Positions 35,060 to 43,688 of a stretch of DNA of 64,000 nucleotides are shown in pieces; the stretch's first letter is position 1; every line of letters starts with the position of its first letter. The stretch covers positions 1-64,000 of the forward strand of contig NZ_SDKM01000028.1 in NCBI RefSeq assembly GCF_004519545.1. Direction: 5' to 3'. Source of the stretch: Nocardioides guangzhouensis. GTDB taxonomy: Bacteria > Actinomycetota > Actinomycetes > Propionibacteriales > Nocardioidaceae. The notes beneath the pieces were generated by a model. It searched no databases and had not been told where the DNA came from. It was given only the letters and a program-made list of their open reading frames with translations. The translations under genes and the position numbers were made by a program.

Positions 35060-35089
35060 GTACGACGTGCGGGTCAGGGCACGTCGTAC
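35060..35089. terminator. Hairpin with the protease stop codon in its loop
   Basis: GTACGACGTGC (35060-35070) and its complement (35079-35089) form an 11-bp perfect stem. The 8-base loop contains the TGA stop of the M4 protease (35074-35076). Ribosomes finishing translation would melt or mask this hairpin, so it may link translation termination to transcription termination. Confidence 0.6.
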
Positions 35090-36978
35090 TTGAGGGTGAA
35101 GCTGCCGGAACCGGAGTAGGCGTAGACGTCCCAGCGGTAGCTGCCGGCGGTCGCCGAGTAGGTGATGGTCTCGGTCGACGTGGTGCCCTCGCTGGCCGCG
35201 ACGTCCACCCACGAGGCGCCGTTCCAGCGCTGCAGGTAGAGGTCGAGGTCGACGCCCGTCGGGCCGGAAAGGCAGCCCTTGATGGTGCCGGCCGCGGCCG
35301 AGAAGCCCGACGACGACGGCTTGTAGGTCGAGTAGCCGGACATCGCGGACCCGGTCGTGGTCACCTCGGTGCACGACGTACCGCCGCCACCGCCACAGGT
35401 CGCCTCACCGGACTGGGCGGGCACGGAGATCGCGTCCCAGGCCGCCTTGACGGTGTTGAACGTGGTGCAGCTCGAGGTGCCGTAGAGGTTGATCGTCGCC
35501 TGCAACGTCGCCTTGCGGGCCGCACCGTGCGTCCAGCTCGACGTCTTCAGCAGCATGCCGTTGTAGAAGATCCTGCCGGCGGTCTGGATGCCGAGGCCGG
35601 TCACCGTCGAGCCGTTGCAGGTCGGCGAGGCCGGCGAGGAGCTCGACCCCTTGGCCAGCAGGTAGAACCAGTGGTTCAGCGGGCCGGCGGCGGCGTGCAC
35701 CTCGGTGTTCTTGATCGAGGTCGACCAGCAGTTGGGGTCGCCGAGGGCGCTCGGGTTGTACATGTTGCGGATCGGGCCGGACCCGGTGAGATTGGCCTCC
35801 TCGCCGACGAGGTAGTCGGCCGGGTCGTTCGGGTTCGCGGCGTACGCCTCGGTCAGCGCGCCGAAGATGTCGCCGGTCGCCTCGTTCATGCCGCCGGTCT
35901 CGTTGTCGCCCGAGGAGCCGCCGGGCGTGGTGTAGAAGATGCCGTGGCCGTTCTCGTGGGCGACGATGTCGATCGCGGTGAGCTGCCGCGCGTTGTCCGA
36001 GGAGTGGCCGAAGTTGGTGATCGAGCCGTCCCAGTAGGCGTTGACGTCGTTGAGTCCGACCCGCGCCGGGTAGCCGGTGCCGTTGCCCTTGATGCCGCTG
36101 CGTCCCAGCCAGGACGCGAGCATGTCCCACTCCTTGTTCATCGCGTACATCGCGTCGACGCAGCCGGTCTCCAGGCTGGTGCCGGTGCCGTTGCCCCAGA
36201 CGTCGTCGGCGCCGGTGTACGCCGCGCCGTTCTGGCCGCCGCACTTCTGGCCCGAGCGTGAGGTGTCGGTCATCGACCACGATGTGCCGGAGCCGGAGGT
36301 GCCGAACGAGACCGAGCCGTTGTAGTAGCCGGAGCCGGTGCCGGCCACGACCTCGTCCCAGCTGCTCAGCGTCTCACCGGTCTTCGCGTCGGTGTAGACG
36401 TGCAGCTTCGACGGGATCCCGCTCTTCTCCCCCGTCACCACGGTCTCGTAGGCCAGCCGCGGGGTCCCCTCGGCGTACACCACGAGCTGCGGCGCGGTCG
36501 CGCCCTCGTCCTTCTTCAGCTCGGCACGGGCGTCGCTGCGGGCCGCGGACTTGCTCACCGTGGGCTGGACGGACGCGAGGTCGATGGTCTTCTCCTGCCC
36601 TGAGGTGCGGCCGGTGACCTTGCCGTCCTTGTTGACGGCCACCACGAAGTCGCCGCCGGCGACCGGGATGCCCTGGTAGGTGCGCTCGTAGGCGACGTAC
36701 CAGGTGCCGGCGCTGCCCTGGTGCACACCGGTGCGGACGAACGTGTCGTCCTTGCTCTTCTTGAACATCGAGCCGTGCTCGGCGACGTACTCCTTCGCGG
36801 CGGACATCGCGTCCGAGCGGCCCTGCGCGTCCTTCGCCACGGCCGGCGGCGCGGTGCGCTCGGTGCCGGCCTGGGTGTACGACGGGGCCTGGGCGGCGAG
36901 AGCCAGGGCGCCGGCGACGGTGGTCGCCATGACGGCACCGATGACCCGGCTCCGTGTCGGTGAGGTGGGGGACTTCAC
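35074..36978 (-). CDS. Secreted M4-family metalloprotease (thermolysin-like)
   Basis: A 634-residue preproprotein. An N-terminal signal peptide (about residues 1-35, VIGAVMATTVAGALALAAQA) is followed by a FTP/PepSY-type propeptide (about 40-220), the zinc protease domain (about 230-525) and a C-terminal beta-sandwich (about 540-634) of pre-peptidase or carbohydrate-binding type. The zinc site HENGH is at residues 341-345, and NEATGD, holding the third ligand, follows some 25 residues on. The GTG at 36978 was chosen for its AAGGAG ribosome binding site and because the signal peptide starts there. The mature enzyme should act outside the cell, degrading proteins. Hairpins lie past the stop. Confidence 0.92.
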   Translation of the reverse strand: MKSPTSPTRSRVIGAVMATTVAGALALAAQAPSYTQAGTERTAPPAVAKDAQGRSDAMSAAKEYVAEHGSMFKKSKDDTFVRTGVHQGSAGTWYVAYERTYQGIPVAGGDFVVAVNKDGKVTGRTSGQEKTIDLASVQPTVSKSAARSDARAELKKDEGATAPQLVVYAEGTPRLAYETVVTGEKSGIPSKLHVYTDAKTGETLSSWDEVVAGTGSGYYNGSVSFGTSGSGTSWSMTDTSRSGQKCGGQNGAAYTGADDVWGNGTGTSLETGCVDAMYAMNKEWDMLASWLGRSGIKGNGTGYPARVGLNDVNAYWDGSITNFGHSSDNARQLTAIDIVAHENGHGIFYTTPGGSSGDNETGGMNEATGDIFGALTEAYAANPNDPADYLVGEEANLTGSGPIRNMYNPSALGDPNCWSTSIKNTEVHAAAGPLNHWFYLLAKGSSSSPASPTCNGSTVTGLGIQTAGRIFYNGMLLKTSSWTHGAARKATLQATINLYGTSSCTTFNTVKAAWDAISVPAQSGEATCGGGGGTSCTEVTTTGSAMSGYSTYKPSSSGFSAAAGTIKGCLSGPTGVDLDLYLQRWNGASWVDVAASEGTTSTETITYSATAGSYRWDVYAYSGSGSFTLKYDVP

Positions 36979-37108
36979 GGTTGCTCCTTCCGGCGCCCGG
37001 GGGTTGGCGGGCGGCCGGATCGAGTCAACGGCGCGGGTACGTCGCGGCGTAACGGGGAAAACCCTCGACCTGCGCCACCGTGTGATTGAGGAGGCCGAGG
37101 GACGAGGC

Positions 37109-37175
37109 CGTCTCGAGACCACCGGCTGACTTCGAGACGCTCGCTGGCGCTCGCTCCTCAACCAGCGGTCGGCAG
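37109..37175. repeat. Palindromic repeat, family D (TTCGAGACGCTCGCTGG type)
   Basis: Contains CTCGAGACCACCGGC, then TTCGAGACGCTCGCTGGCG and CTCCTCAACCAGCGG. The same sequence type recurs at 43610-43687, 58797-58905 and 59385-59465. It sits between the protease promoter side and the 3' end of the LAL gene (stop 37181). Such elements are dispersed in several actinobacterial genomes. Confidence 0.75.
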
Positions 37176-37180
37176 GGCCG

Positions 37181-39892
37181 TCAGCCGCGCGGCACCATCC
37201 GCCGGGCGAGCTGGGTCCGGGACCGCACCTCGAGCTTGCGGTAGATCCGCGTCAGCGTCGCCTCGACCGTCTTCACGGACAGGTAGAGCCGCTCGGCGAT
37301 CTCCCGGTTGCTGGCGCCGTCGGCGACCTCGCGCGCGACCCGGGCCTCGGTGTCGGTGAGCAGCGCGGCCGGGTCGTCCCCGACAGCAGGCTCGGCGCGG
37401 GCCGGCTCGAGGGCGCGCTGGGCCTGGGCAGCCCACGGCTCGGCGTGGATCTCGCGGAACAGCGTGTACGCCGCGAGGTGGGCCTCGCGGGCGGCCGCGA
37501 CCCGGCGCCGCCGCCGCTCGACGTACCCGCGCCCGAGCAGTGCCCGGCCGAGGTCGACCCGCATCCCGAGCCGCTCGAAGGTGGCCGCTGCCTCGTCGAG
37601 CAGCACGTCCGCACGGTCGAGGTCCCCGCGCGCCGTGTGCAGCCCGGCCTCGGCGCGCAGGAGCTGGGCCCGGGTGCCCTCGGCGCCCGGCCGGCCGTCG
37701 AGCCGCGCGTGGGCCTCGGCGGCGACGGCGGCGGCCTCGTCGAGGTCGCCGGTGGCGACGAGCGCGGTGACCAGCTCGGCCTGCCAGCGGTTGACGGTCG
37801 GGTCGCTGATGCCGTTCTCGCGCTCGATCGCGCGGACCCGCGTGAGCGCGGCCACCGCGTCTCCGGCGGCACCGAGCCGGAGCAGGACCTGGCCCTGCAC
37901 CAGCAGGTGTCGCTGGAGGTACCGGATGTCGCCGCGCTCGTCGCACACCGCGACGCCCTGCGCGGCCAGGGTCCTGGCCCGCTCGAGGTCGCCGCCGGCC
38001 AGCTCGGCCACGGCGCTGATGAACCAGCTCGCCTGCGGGTCGAGGTCGAAGCGCTCGGCGACGCGCGCCGCGCGGGCGGCGTATTCCAGCGCCTCGCGGC
38101 AGCGCCCGAGCCGCACCCCGACCTCGACCAGGCAGCGCAGCACGTGCACCGTGTCCTGCCCGGCGCCGGACTCGACCTGGGCGAGCAGCGCGAGGAACCG
38201 GCTCCACGCCTCGTCGAGCCGGTCGTCGTACAACGCGAACCGCGCGGCCATGTAGCGCGGGGTCGTGTGCACGAGCCCGGGCGTCGGCGGCTGGGGCAGC
38301 GCGACCGCGCGGGCCAGCACCTCGTCGTGGTCGCCGGCGCCGGTCCAGCGCCGGGTCACGGCGAGGAGCGGCAGCGCCATCGCCTCTGCCTCCTCGTCAC
38401 CGGTACGCCGGATGATCCGGACCGCCTCGACCACGTTGCGCTCGACCTCGAGCGGCCGGGACTCCATGAGGTGCAGCCGCGCCCGCTGGAGGAGCACGTT
38501 GGCCACCAGCAGCGGGTCGTCGCCGGCGTCGGCGAGCGCGGCGGTGAGCACCTCGTCGATCGCAGACCGGCCGGTGCCGGCGAGCTCGACCAGCGCGAGC
38601 CGGACCCGGACCCGCTGGCCGGGCTCGGCATCCGCGAAGTCGAAGTCGTCCATCGCGCGGTAGACGAGGTCGGCGTGGTTGCCGGGGGCGCCGGCCTCGA
38701 TCGCGCAGGCCAGCCACTCGGTCCGCTCGGCGTGCAGCTCGGCCGGGCCGTGGTCGGCGGCCAGCAGGAACAGCTCGGCCGCGAGCTCGCGGGCACCGCG
38801 GCGCAGCGCGTCCCCGGCGCCGTCGGCCAGCCGCCCGGCGAGCTCGGCGTCGGGACCCGGCGCGGCCAGCGCCTCGTGTCGGAGCCGCTCGTTCGTGGAC
38901 GGTGCGGCCACGGCCAGCCGCCGGTGCGTGGCCGCGCGCTCGGCCGCGGGCACTGCCTCGGCCGCGACCTGCGCCAGCGCCGCCGGCGTGAACCGCACCG
39001 CCTCGTCGTCGACCACCACCAGCCCGGCCCGGGTCGCCTGCCGCAGGTGCGCCTCGGCGTCGTCGAGACCGGCCCGCACGAGCAGCCGGGTGGTGGGCCG
39101 CAGCAGCAGGGCGGCGTGCAGCAGGGTCGTGCGTACGTCGTCCGGCTGGGTCGAGAGTCGCTCGCGCAGCATCCGCGCGATGCTCGGCGGCGTGGGACGC
39201 GGCCGGCCCTGGACGGACGGGTGCTCACCGAGGGCGCCGGCGAGGGCGAGGGCCAGCGACGGGACGCCGCCGGACTCCGCGGCCACCCGCTGGGCGACCG
39301 CGGGGGTGAGGCCGTGCGTGGTCAGCAGCGCCACCAGGTCGGTGGCCGCCAGGGGCCCGACCTCGATGGGGTCGACCCGCGCGAGGCCGGGCATCTCGGG
39401 CACCTCGTCGCCGACGGCGGCCACGAAGCCGACCCGGTCGACCAGCCGCCGACCGGCGTAGACCACGGCACGGACGGACGGCTCGTCGACCCAGTGGGCG
39501 TCGTCGATGAGCACCAGCACCGGCCCCGCGTCGGCCATCCCCTCGAGCAGGTGCAGCCAGGCGCGGCCGACCCGGTGCCCGGTCTCCTCGTCGGTCGGGG
39601 CACCCACCAGGCCCTCGCGCAGCGCGGCGTCCCCGGACGGCAGCGCGGCCACCAGCTCTGCCGGCGCCTGGTCCCAGAAGTCCTGCAGCGCGGCCCAGGC
39701 GAGGCCCTGCTCGCTGGCGGCACCGCCGACCCGCAGCACGGTGGTCCCCGCGGACGCGGCGGCGGTCTCGAGCTCGTCGAGGACCGCGCTCCGGCCGGCG
39801 CCGGGGGCGCCATGCAGCACAACGGCGCGTCCGGCCGCGAGCGATCGGCGTACGCCGTCGAGCAGCGTTCCGCGACCGACCAGGGACGACAT
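37181..39892 (-). CDS. LAL-type LuxR-family regulator with altered Walker A
   Basis: A 903-residue large regulator. The N-terminal nucleotide-binding loop reads GAPGAGRS (residues 28-35), with arginine where lysine is expected. A Walker B-like PVLVLIDDAHWVDEPS is near residue 140. A long helical TPR-like region follows, and a C-terminal LuxR helix-turn-helix (about 840-895) has LTDTEARVAREVADGASNRE and TVEATLTRIYRKLEV. The ATG at 39892 was chosen because the domain begins there and TAGCCT lies seven bases before it (leaderless pattern). It diverges over 78 bp from an ankyrin lipoprotein gene. The K-to-R change may weaken ATP hydrolysis; binding could remain. Confidence 0.87.
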   Translation of the reverse strand: MSSLVGRGTLLDGVRRSLAAGRAVVLHGAPGAGRSAVLDELETAAASAGTTVLRVGGAASEQGLAWAALQDFWDQAPAELVAALPSGDAALREGLVGAPTDEETGHRVGRAWLHLLEGMADAGPVLVLIDDAHWVDEPSVRAVVYAGRRLVDRVGFVAAVGDEVPEMPGLARVDPIEVGPLAATDLVALLTTHGLTPAVAQRVAAESGGVPSLALALAGALGEHPSVQGRPRPTPPSIARMLRERLSTQPDDVRTTLLHAALLLRPTTRLLVRAGLDDAEAHLRQATRAGLVVVDDEAVRFTPAALAQVAAEAVPAAERAATHRRLAVAAPSTNERLRHEALAAPGPDAELAGRLADGAGDALRRGARELAAELFLLAADHGPAELHAERTEWLACAIEAGAPGNHADLVYRAMDDFDFADAEPGQRVRVRLALVELAGTGRSAIDEVLTAALADAGDDPLLVANVLLQRARLHLMESRPLEVERNVVEAVRIIRRTGDEEAEAMALPLLAVTRRWTGAGDHDEVLARAVALPQPPTPGLVHTTPRYMAARFALYDDRLDEAWSRFLALLAQVESGAGQDTVHVLRCLVEVGVRLGRCREALEYAARAARVAERFDLDPQASWFISAVAELAGGDLERARTLAAQGVAVCDERGDIRYLQRHLLVQGQVLLRLGAAGDAVAALTRVRAIERENGISDPTVNRWQAELVTALVATGDLDEAAAVAAEAHARLDGRPGAEGTRAQLLRAEAGLHTARGDLDRADVLLDEAAATFERLGMRVDLGRALLGRGYVERRRRRVAAAREAHLAAYTLFREIHAEPWAAQAQRALEPARAEPAVGDDPAALLTDTEARVAREVADGASNREIAERLYLSVKTVEATLTRIYRKLEVRSRTQLARRMVPRG

Positions 39893-39970
39893 CCCCGGAA
39901 GGCTAACGTCCGGGGCGGGCGACTGCCACGACAACCGGTGACGTTGCTCCCGACCCGGCAGACTGGACGC

Positions 39971-41290
39971 GTGCGAGGGAGCGTGGGCAGGACGGCACGG
40001 CGGGCCAGGCTGGGGCGCGGAGCGTCGGTGGTGCTGGCCGGGCTGGCGGTGCTCACGAGCGCGTGCAGCGGCGCGGACGGTGAGGGTGAGACCACCGGCG
40101 ACGGCCCGACCGTTCGCCCGAGCGCGCCGACCAGCGCCCCCACGACCCCGCCGACGAGGACGTCGACCAGCACGGCTCTGCCCGACGGCGGGCCCCGCCT
40201 CGACCGGGCGCTGGTCGACGCGGCCTGGGCGAACGACGTACGACGGGCCCGGCGGCTGATCGACCGCGGCGCGGACGTCAACTGGCGCGACGCGTCGGTG
40301 CAGAATGCGTTCCTGATCGCCACCAGCGAAGGGCACCTCCGGCTGCTCGAGCTCACCCTCGACCGCGGCGCGAAGGTCCACCTGCACGACAGCTTCGACG
40401 GCACCGGCCTGATCCGGGCCGCCGAGCGCGGGCACTGGGAGGTGGTCGGCCGGCTGCTGCGCACCCCGTTGAGGAAGGACGTCGACCACGTGAACAACCT
40501 CGGCTGGACCGCCCTGCACGAGGCGATCGTGCTCGGCCAGGGCACCCCCGACGACGTCACGACGGTGCGGGTGCTCGTCGCCGGTGGGGCGGACCTCGAC
40601 GTGCCGACGGGCACCGGCACCACCGCGCTGCAGGAGGCGACGGACCGCGGGCAGGACGTTGTGGTCCGGACGCTCCGCCGGGGGCTCGGCGCCGTACCCG
40701 ACCGCCCGGACGCCGCCCTGCTCCGGGCCGCGGCCCACGGCGACGCCGACGGGGTGGCGGTCGCCCTGCGCGCCGGCGCCGACCTCGAGACGCGGGACGG
40801 GAACGGCCGGACGGCACTGCTGCTGGCCTCGGCGGCCGACCACCTCGCGGCCGCGCAGGTGCTGGTCGCGTTGGGCGCCTCGCCCGACGCCGTCGACGAC
40901 CGCTCCGACACCCCGTGGCTGGTCACCGGCGTGACCGGCTCGGTGCCGATGGCCGAGCTGCTGCTGCGCCACGACCCCGACCTGACCCTGCGCAACCGGT
41001 ACGGTGGGGTGTCGATCATCCCGGCCAGCGAGCGCGGCCACGTCGACTACGTGCGCCGGGTCTCCCGCACCGGCATCGACGTGAACCACATCAACGACCT
41101 CGGCTGGACCGCGCTGCTCGAGGCGGTGATCCTCGGCGACGGGTCCGCGCCGTACCAGCAGATCGTGCGGATCCTCCTGGACGCCGGCGCCGACCCGGGC
41201 ATCGCCGACCAGGACGGCGTCACCGCCCTCGAGCACGCCCGATCGAAGGGTCAGGCCAGGGTCGCCGCCATCCTCGCCCGCGCCGACTGA
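39971..41290 (+). CDS. Ankyrin-repeat lipoprotein
   Basis: A 439-residue protein. The N-terminus has basic residues, a hydrophobic stretch (VVLAGLAVLTSAC) and a cysteine at about residue 34, so it is probably a lipoprotein, though threonine at -3 makes the lipobox imperfect. A Ser/Thr/Pro linker (about 35-75) leads to about ten ankyrin repeats. The repeat block looks internally duplicated: HVNNLGWTALHEAIVLG and HINDLGWTALLEAVILG occupy matching places about 200 residues apart. It likely binds another envelope protein. The GTG at 39971 begins the signal segment; CAGACT lies six bases upstream. It is divergent from a LAL regulator. Confidence 0.83.
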   Translation: MRGSVGRTARRARLGRGASVVLAGLAVLTSACSGADGEGETTGDGPTVRPSAPTSAPTTPPTRTSTSTALPDGGPRLDRALVDAAWANDVRRARRLIDRGADVNWRDASVQNAFLIATSEGHLRLLELTLDRGAKVHLHDSFDGTGLIRAAERGHWEVVGRLLRTPLRKDVDHVNNLGWTALHEAIVLGQGTPDDVTTVRVLVAGGADLDVPTGTGTTALQEATDRGQDVVVRTLRRGLGAVPDRPDAALLRAAAHGDADGVAVALRAGADLETRDGNGRTALLLASAADHLAAAQVLVALGASPDAVDDRSDTPWLVTGVTGSVPMAELLLRHDPDLTLRNRYGGVSIIPASERGHVDYVRRVSRTGIDVNHINDLGWTALLEAVILGDGSAPYQQIVRILLDAGADPGIADQDGVTALEHARSKGQARVAAILARAD

Positions 41291-41352
41291 GCCGCAGCCG
41301 CATCGGCCAGTAACGGTCGACGGCGCGGGCCGGACCGGGGTTGAGTGGGCGC

Positions 41353-41841
41353 ATGAGCTACCCCGACCCGATCTACTTCGGCGAGAACGGCACCACCAGC
41401 GCGACCATCCGGCGGGGTGACAGCGCACCGGACCTGGAGTACCGCTCCGGCGGCAGCGTCGACTACCTCGCGACCGGCGCGTCCACTGGCGGCCAGTTCG
41501 GGCTCTACCGGTGGAACTTCGGCACCGCCGTCAGCGGCCCGGACCCGCACTTCCACCGCACGATCTCGGAGTCCTTCTTCATCCTCTCCGGCACGGTGCG
41601 GCTGCACGACGGCACCGGCTGGACCGACTGCACCGCCGGCGACTTCGCGCACGTGCCGGCCGGCGGCATCCACGGCTTCCGGAACGAGTCCGGCGAGCGC
41701 GCGTCGATGCTGCTGATGTTCTCGCCGGGCGCACCGCGCGAGGAGTACTTCGAGACCCTCAAGAAGCTCGGCGAGGGGCTGACGATGACCGACGAGGAGA
41801 AGGACGCGTTCTACCTCGCGCACGACAACTACTGGCTCTGA
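41353..41841 (+). CDS. Cupin-domain protein
   Basis: A 162-residue single cupin protein. The first cupin motif has metal-binding histidines in DPHFHRTISESFFILSGTV and the second has PAGGIHGFRNESG. These suggest a metal-bound barrel acting as a small dioxygenase, isomerase or ligand-binding regulator; no substrate is evident. ATG at 41353 is preferred over TTG at 41341, which would overlap the TTGAGT that sits six bases before the ATG. The last 13 bases overlap the convergent SnoaL gene. Confidence 0.85.
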   Translation: MSYPDPIYFGENGTTSATIRRGDSAPDLEYRSGGSVDYLATGASTGGQFGLYRWNFGTAVSGPDPHFHRTISESFFILSGTVRLHDGTGWTDCTAGDFAHVPAGGIHGFRNESGERASMLLMFSPGAPREEYFETLKKLGEGLTMTDEEKDAFYLAHDNYWL

Positions 41842-42284
41842 GCCACGTCTCGTTCGTCGTCCCAGGCCGCCGCGCTGATCCGCCATCCGGCGGAGGTCCG
41901 GACGAGCTGCAGGGACTTGGCCCCGCGGCCGGTGAACGGCTCCCCGTCCAGCACGCCCTGCTTGGCGTAGCTGCCGAACCAGTGGGCGACGTCGCCGAAC
42001 AGGTCGATGCGGCCGCCCTCCTCCCACTCCCGGAAGTCGACCAGGGTGCCGCCGGACAGCAGCGCCTCGCGAGGGGCGATGAACTCCTCCACGCCGTACG
42101 CCGCGGGCTCCGGGCCACACGCGCTGGTGATCACCGCCCGGGGCAGGAACAGCGACCTGAGCGTGTCGAGCCGGGCGGAGCTGTCGGGTCCGGAGGTGAA
42201 GGCGGCGAAGAAGGCACGGACGACGCTCTCGACCGCTTCCCGGTCTGCGGCGGTGCCGCGGCTCGCGTGCACGTCGTCGACCAC
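41829..42284 (-). CDS. SnoaL/NTF2-like (DUF4440-type) protein
   Basis: A 151-residue protein of the cone-shaped NTF2 fold: VESVVRAFFAAFTSG at the start, WFGSYAKQGV in the middle, and SLQLVRTSAGWRISAAAW at the end, the usual DUF4440 finish. No catalytic residues can be assigned. The GTG at 42284 has coding-strand TACGGT six bases upstream and no ribosome binding site (leaderless pattern). It is co-directional with the TIGR03086 gene 32 bp away and overlaps the cupin gene at its end. Confidence 0.82.
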   Translation of the reverse strand: MVDDVHASRGTAADREAVESVVRAFFAAFTSGPDSSARLDTLRSLFLPRAVITSACGPEPAAYGVEEFIAPREALLSGGTLVDFREWEEGGRIDLFGDVAHWFGSYAKQGVLDGEPFTGRGAKSLQLVRTSAGWRISAAAWDDERDVAQSQ

Positions 42285-42316
42285 GGCCCCACCGTAGCTG
42301 CGTCGCCGGTCGACCG

Positions 42317-42916
42317 TCAGGCCCGGCGCCCCAGGTAGCCCAGCAGCCGGGTCAGGTCGTCGGCCCCGTCCGGCACCGGCACCACCGGTCCGAAGGCGGT
42401 GCCCCGCATCTCCTCGGTCCCGGGCTGGGAGAACGGTTCGGCGAACGCCAGGCAGGCGAGCAGGTCGGCGTCGTGCGCGTCGAAGTCCTGGCCGGTGGCG
42501 CGGGCCAGGTCCCAGCCGTGCACGACGACCTCGTTGAGCGCCACCTGCGCCATCACCGGCGCCGGCATGGTCACGCCGCCGGCCGTGGCCTCGCCGTCGT
42601 ACGCCGCGGGGTCGGTCCAGGCGTCCGCCAGTGCGGCCAGGTCGCCGGTCACCCGGTCGCGCCAGCCGTCCTCGAGTCGGGAGGCATCCCCTGAGCCGCC
42701 GTTCTCGGAGCCGGGCAGCACCTGCTTGCGCGCCGCGGCGGTGAACGCCAGCGCGAGCCCGCCGATGTGGTCGGCGAGGTCGCCCACCGTGTAGTCCGGG
42801 CACGGGGTCGGGTCGGTCAGCTGGTCGTCCCGGACGCCGGCCACCAGCCGGGTCATCGTGCGGGTCGCGGGCCTGAAGTCATGGGCGGGGTCGTGGGCGG
42901 GGTCCTTGGTGTCCAT
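42317..42916 (-). CDS. TIGR03086-family metal-binding protein (DinB-like)
   Basis: A 199-residue helical bundle similar to mycothiol-dependent maleylpyruvate isomerase N-terminal domains. Likely metal-binding histidines lie in GDLADHIGGLALAF and VVVHGWDLARATG. The very N-terminus has a short duplication, KDPAHDPAHDF. Unlike the copy at 19479 it is not next to a sigma gene. Its start lies 45 bp from a family-A palindromic repeat array that follows the next gene upstream. Thiol-dependent chemistry is the usual guess for this family. Confidence 0.82.
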   Translation of the reverse strand: MDTKDPAHDPAHDFRPATRTMTRLVAGVRDDQLTDPTPCPDYTVGDLADHIGGLALAFTAAARKQVLPGSENGGSGDASRLEDGWRDRVTGDLAALADAWTDPAAYDGEATAGGVTMPAPVMAQVALNEVVVHGWDLARATGQDFDAHDADLLACLAFAEPFSQPGTEEMRGTAFGPVVPVPDGADDLTRLLGYLGRRA

Positions 42917-42960
42917 GCGTGGTCCGACCCGCGTCGTCCACAGAACTCATCGCACCCCCA

Positions 42961-43037
42961 CGCCGACCCGGCACATCTTGTGCCGACTCACCGGGCCAGA
43001 CCGACGCCGACCCGGCACATCTTGTGCCGGGTCAGCG
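42961..43037. repeat. Palindromic repeat array, family A (2 units)
   Basis: Two units at 42961-42993 and 43005-43037, each with the CCGGCACATCTTGTGCCGG core (the first ends in GCCGACTC). They lie directly past the stop (43039-43041) of the DUF732-like gene, as with the other family-A arrays at 30322-30484 and 55361-55476. A terminator role on the minus strand fits the position. Confidence 0.82.
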
Positions 43038-43038
43038 G

Positions 43039-43458
43039 TCAGACGGTCGGGGATCCGGTGGGGAACTGCTCGAGGTAGGCATCCACCCACCGCGGGCACA
43101 GCCACTTGATCGACTTGTCCGCGATGTACGTCATGTCGTGGGAGTACGTCGCGAGCTCGTCCGGGTCCGTCGGCCCGTGCGCCCCGATGTCGGCCGCGAG
43201 CGCCCGGACGTCACCGTCGGAGCGGTCGAGCTCGACGCACAGGGAGTTGCCGGTCGCCAGCAGCTGCTGGTCGCTCTGCGGCTGCTCCAGGTGCGGCCGG
43301 ACCTGGCGCAGGTACTCCTCGGGGTCCGGCCGGAGCGCGGCCTGGAGCGCGGCCGTCGCCTCGCGGTAGTCCCGGGCCTGGTGCCAGGCGCCGAGCCCCA
43401 CGGTGAGCCCGAGCACGACGAGGACGGCGCCCACCACCGCCCACAGGGTCCGCACCAT
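43039..43458 (-). CDS. Membrane-anchored DUF732-like protein
   Basis: A 139-residue protein with a single N-terminal hydrophobic helix (about residues 5-25, LWAVVGAVLVVLGLTVGLG) and an extracytoplasmic domain. Two cysteines (in NSLCVELD and KWLCPRW) about 55 residues apart could form a disulfide; the pattern and length resemble DUF732 proteins common in actinobacteria. Function is unknown. The ATG at 43458 is preceded by GGAGGAG; 37 upstream codons are proline-rich and not family-like. It stands alone. Confidence 0.72.
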   Translation of the reverse strand: MVRTLWAVVGAVLVVLGLTVGLGAWHQARDYREATAALQAALRPDPEEYLRQVRPHLEQPQSDQQLLATGNSLCVELDRSDGDVRALAADIGAHGPTDPDELATYSHDMTYIADKSIKWLCPRWVDAYLEQFPTGSPTV

Positions 43459-43609
43459 GGTCGTCTCCTCCCCCGGACCTCGCAGCGTAGGTCGGGGGCA
43501 CCGGCGTGGCGGAAGGGCAGGGGCCGGACTCTGGGGTGGTTGCTCGGGGCGGGACTGACCCGACGACACCCCGACGGGCCCCGGGGTCGGGGCGCGTCGG
43601 CCGCAGCCG

Positions 43610-43687
43610 GTCCGCTGGTTTCGAGACGGTCGCAGAGCGACCTCCTCAACCAGCGGGGGCAGGCGTCCTCAACCAGCGGGGCGGTAG
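43610..43687. repeat. Palindromic repeat, family D
   Basis: Carries TTTCGAGACGGTCGCAGAG followed by CTCCTCAACCAGCGGG and a second partial CTCAACCAGCGGG, the same type as at 37109-37175, 58797-58905 and 59385-59465. It lies immediately past the stop of the DEAD-box helicase gene (43689). Confidence 0.7.
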
Positions 43688-43688
43688 G

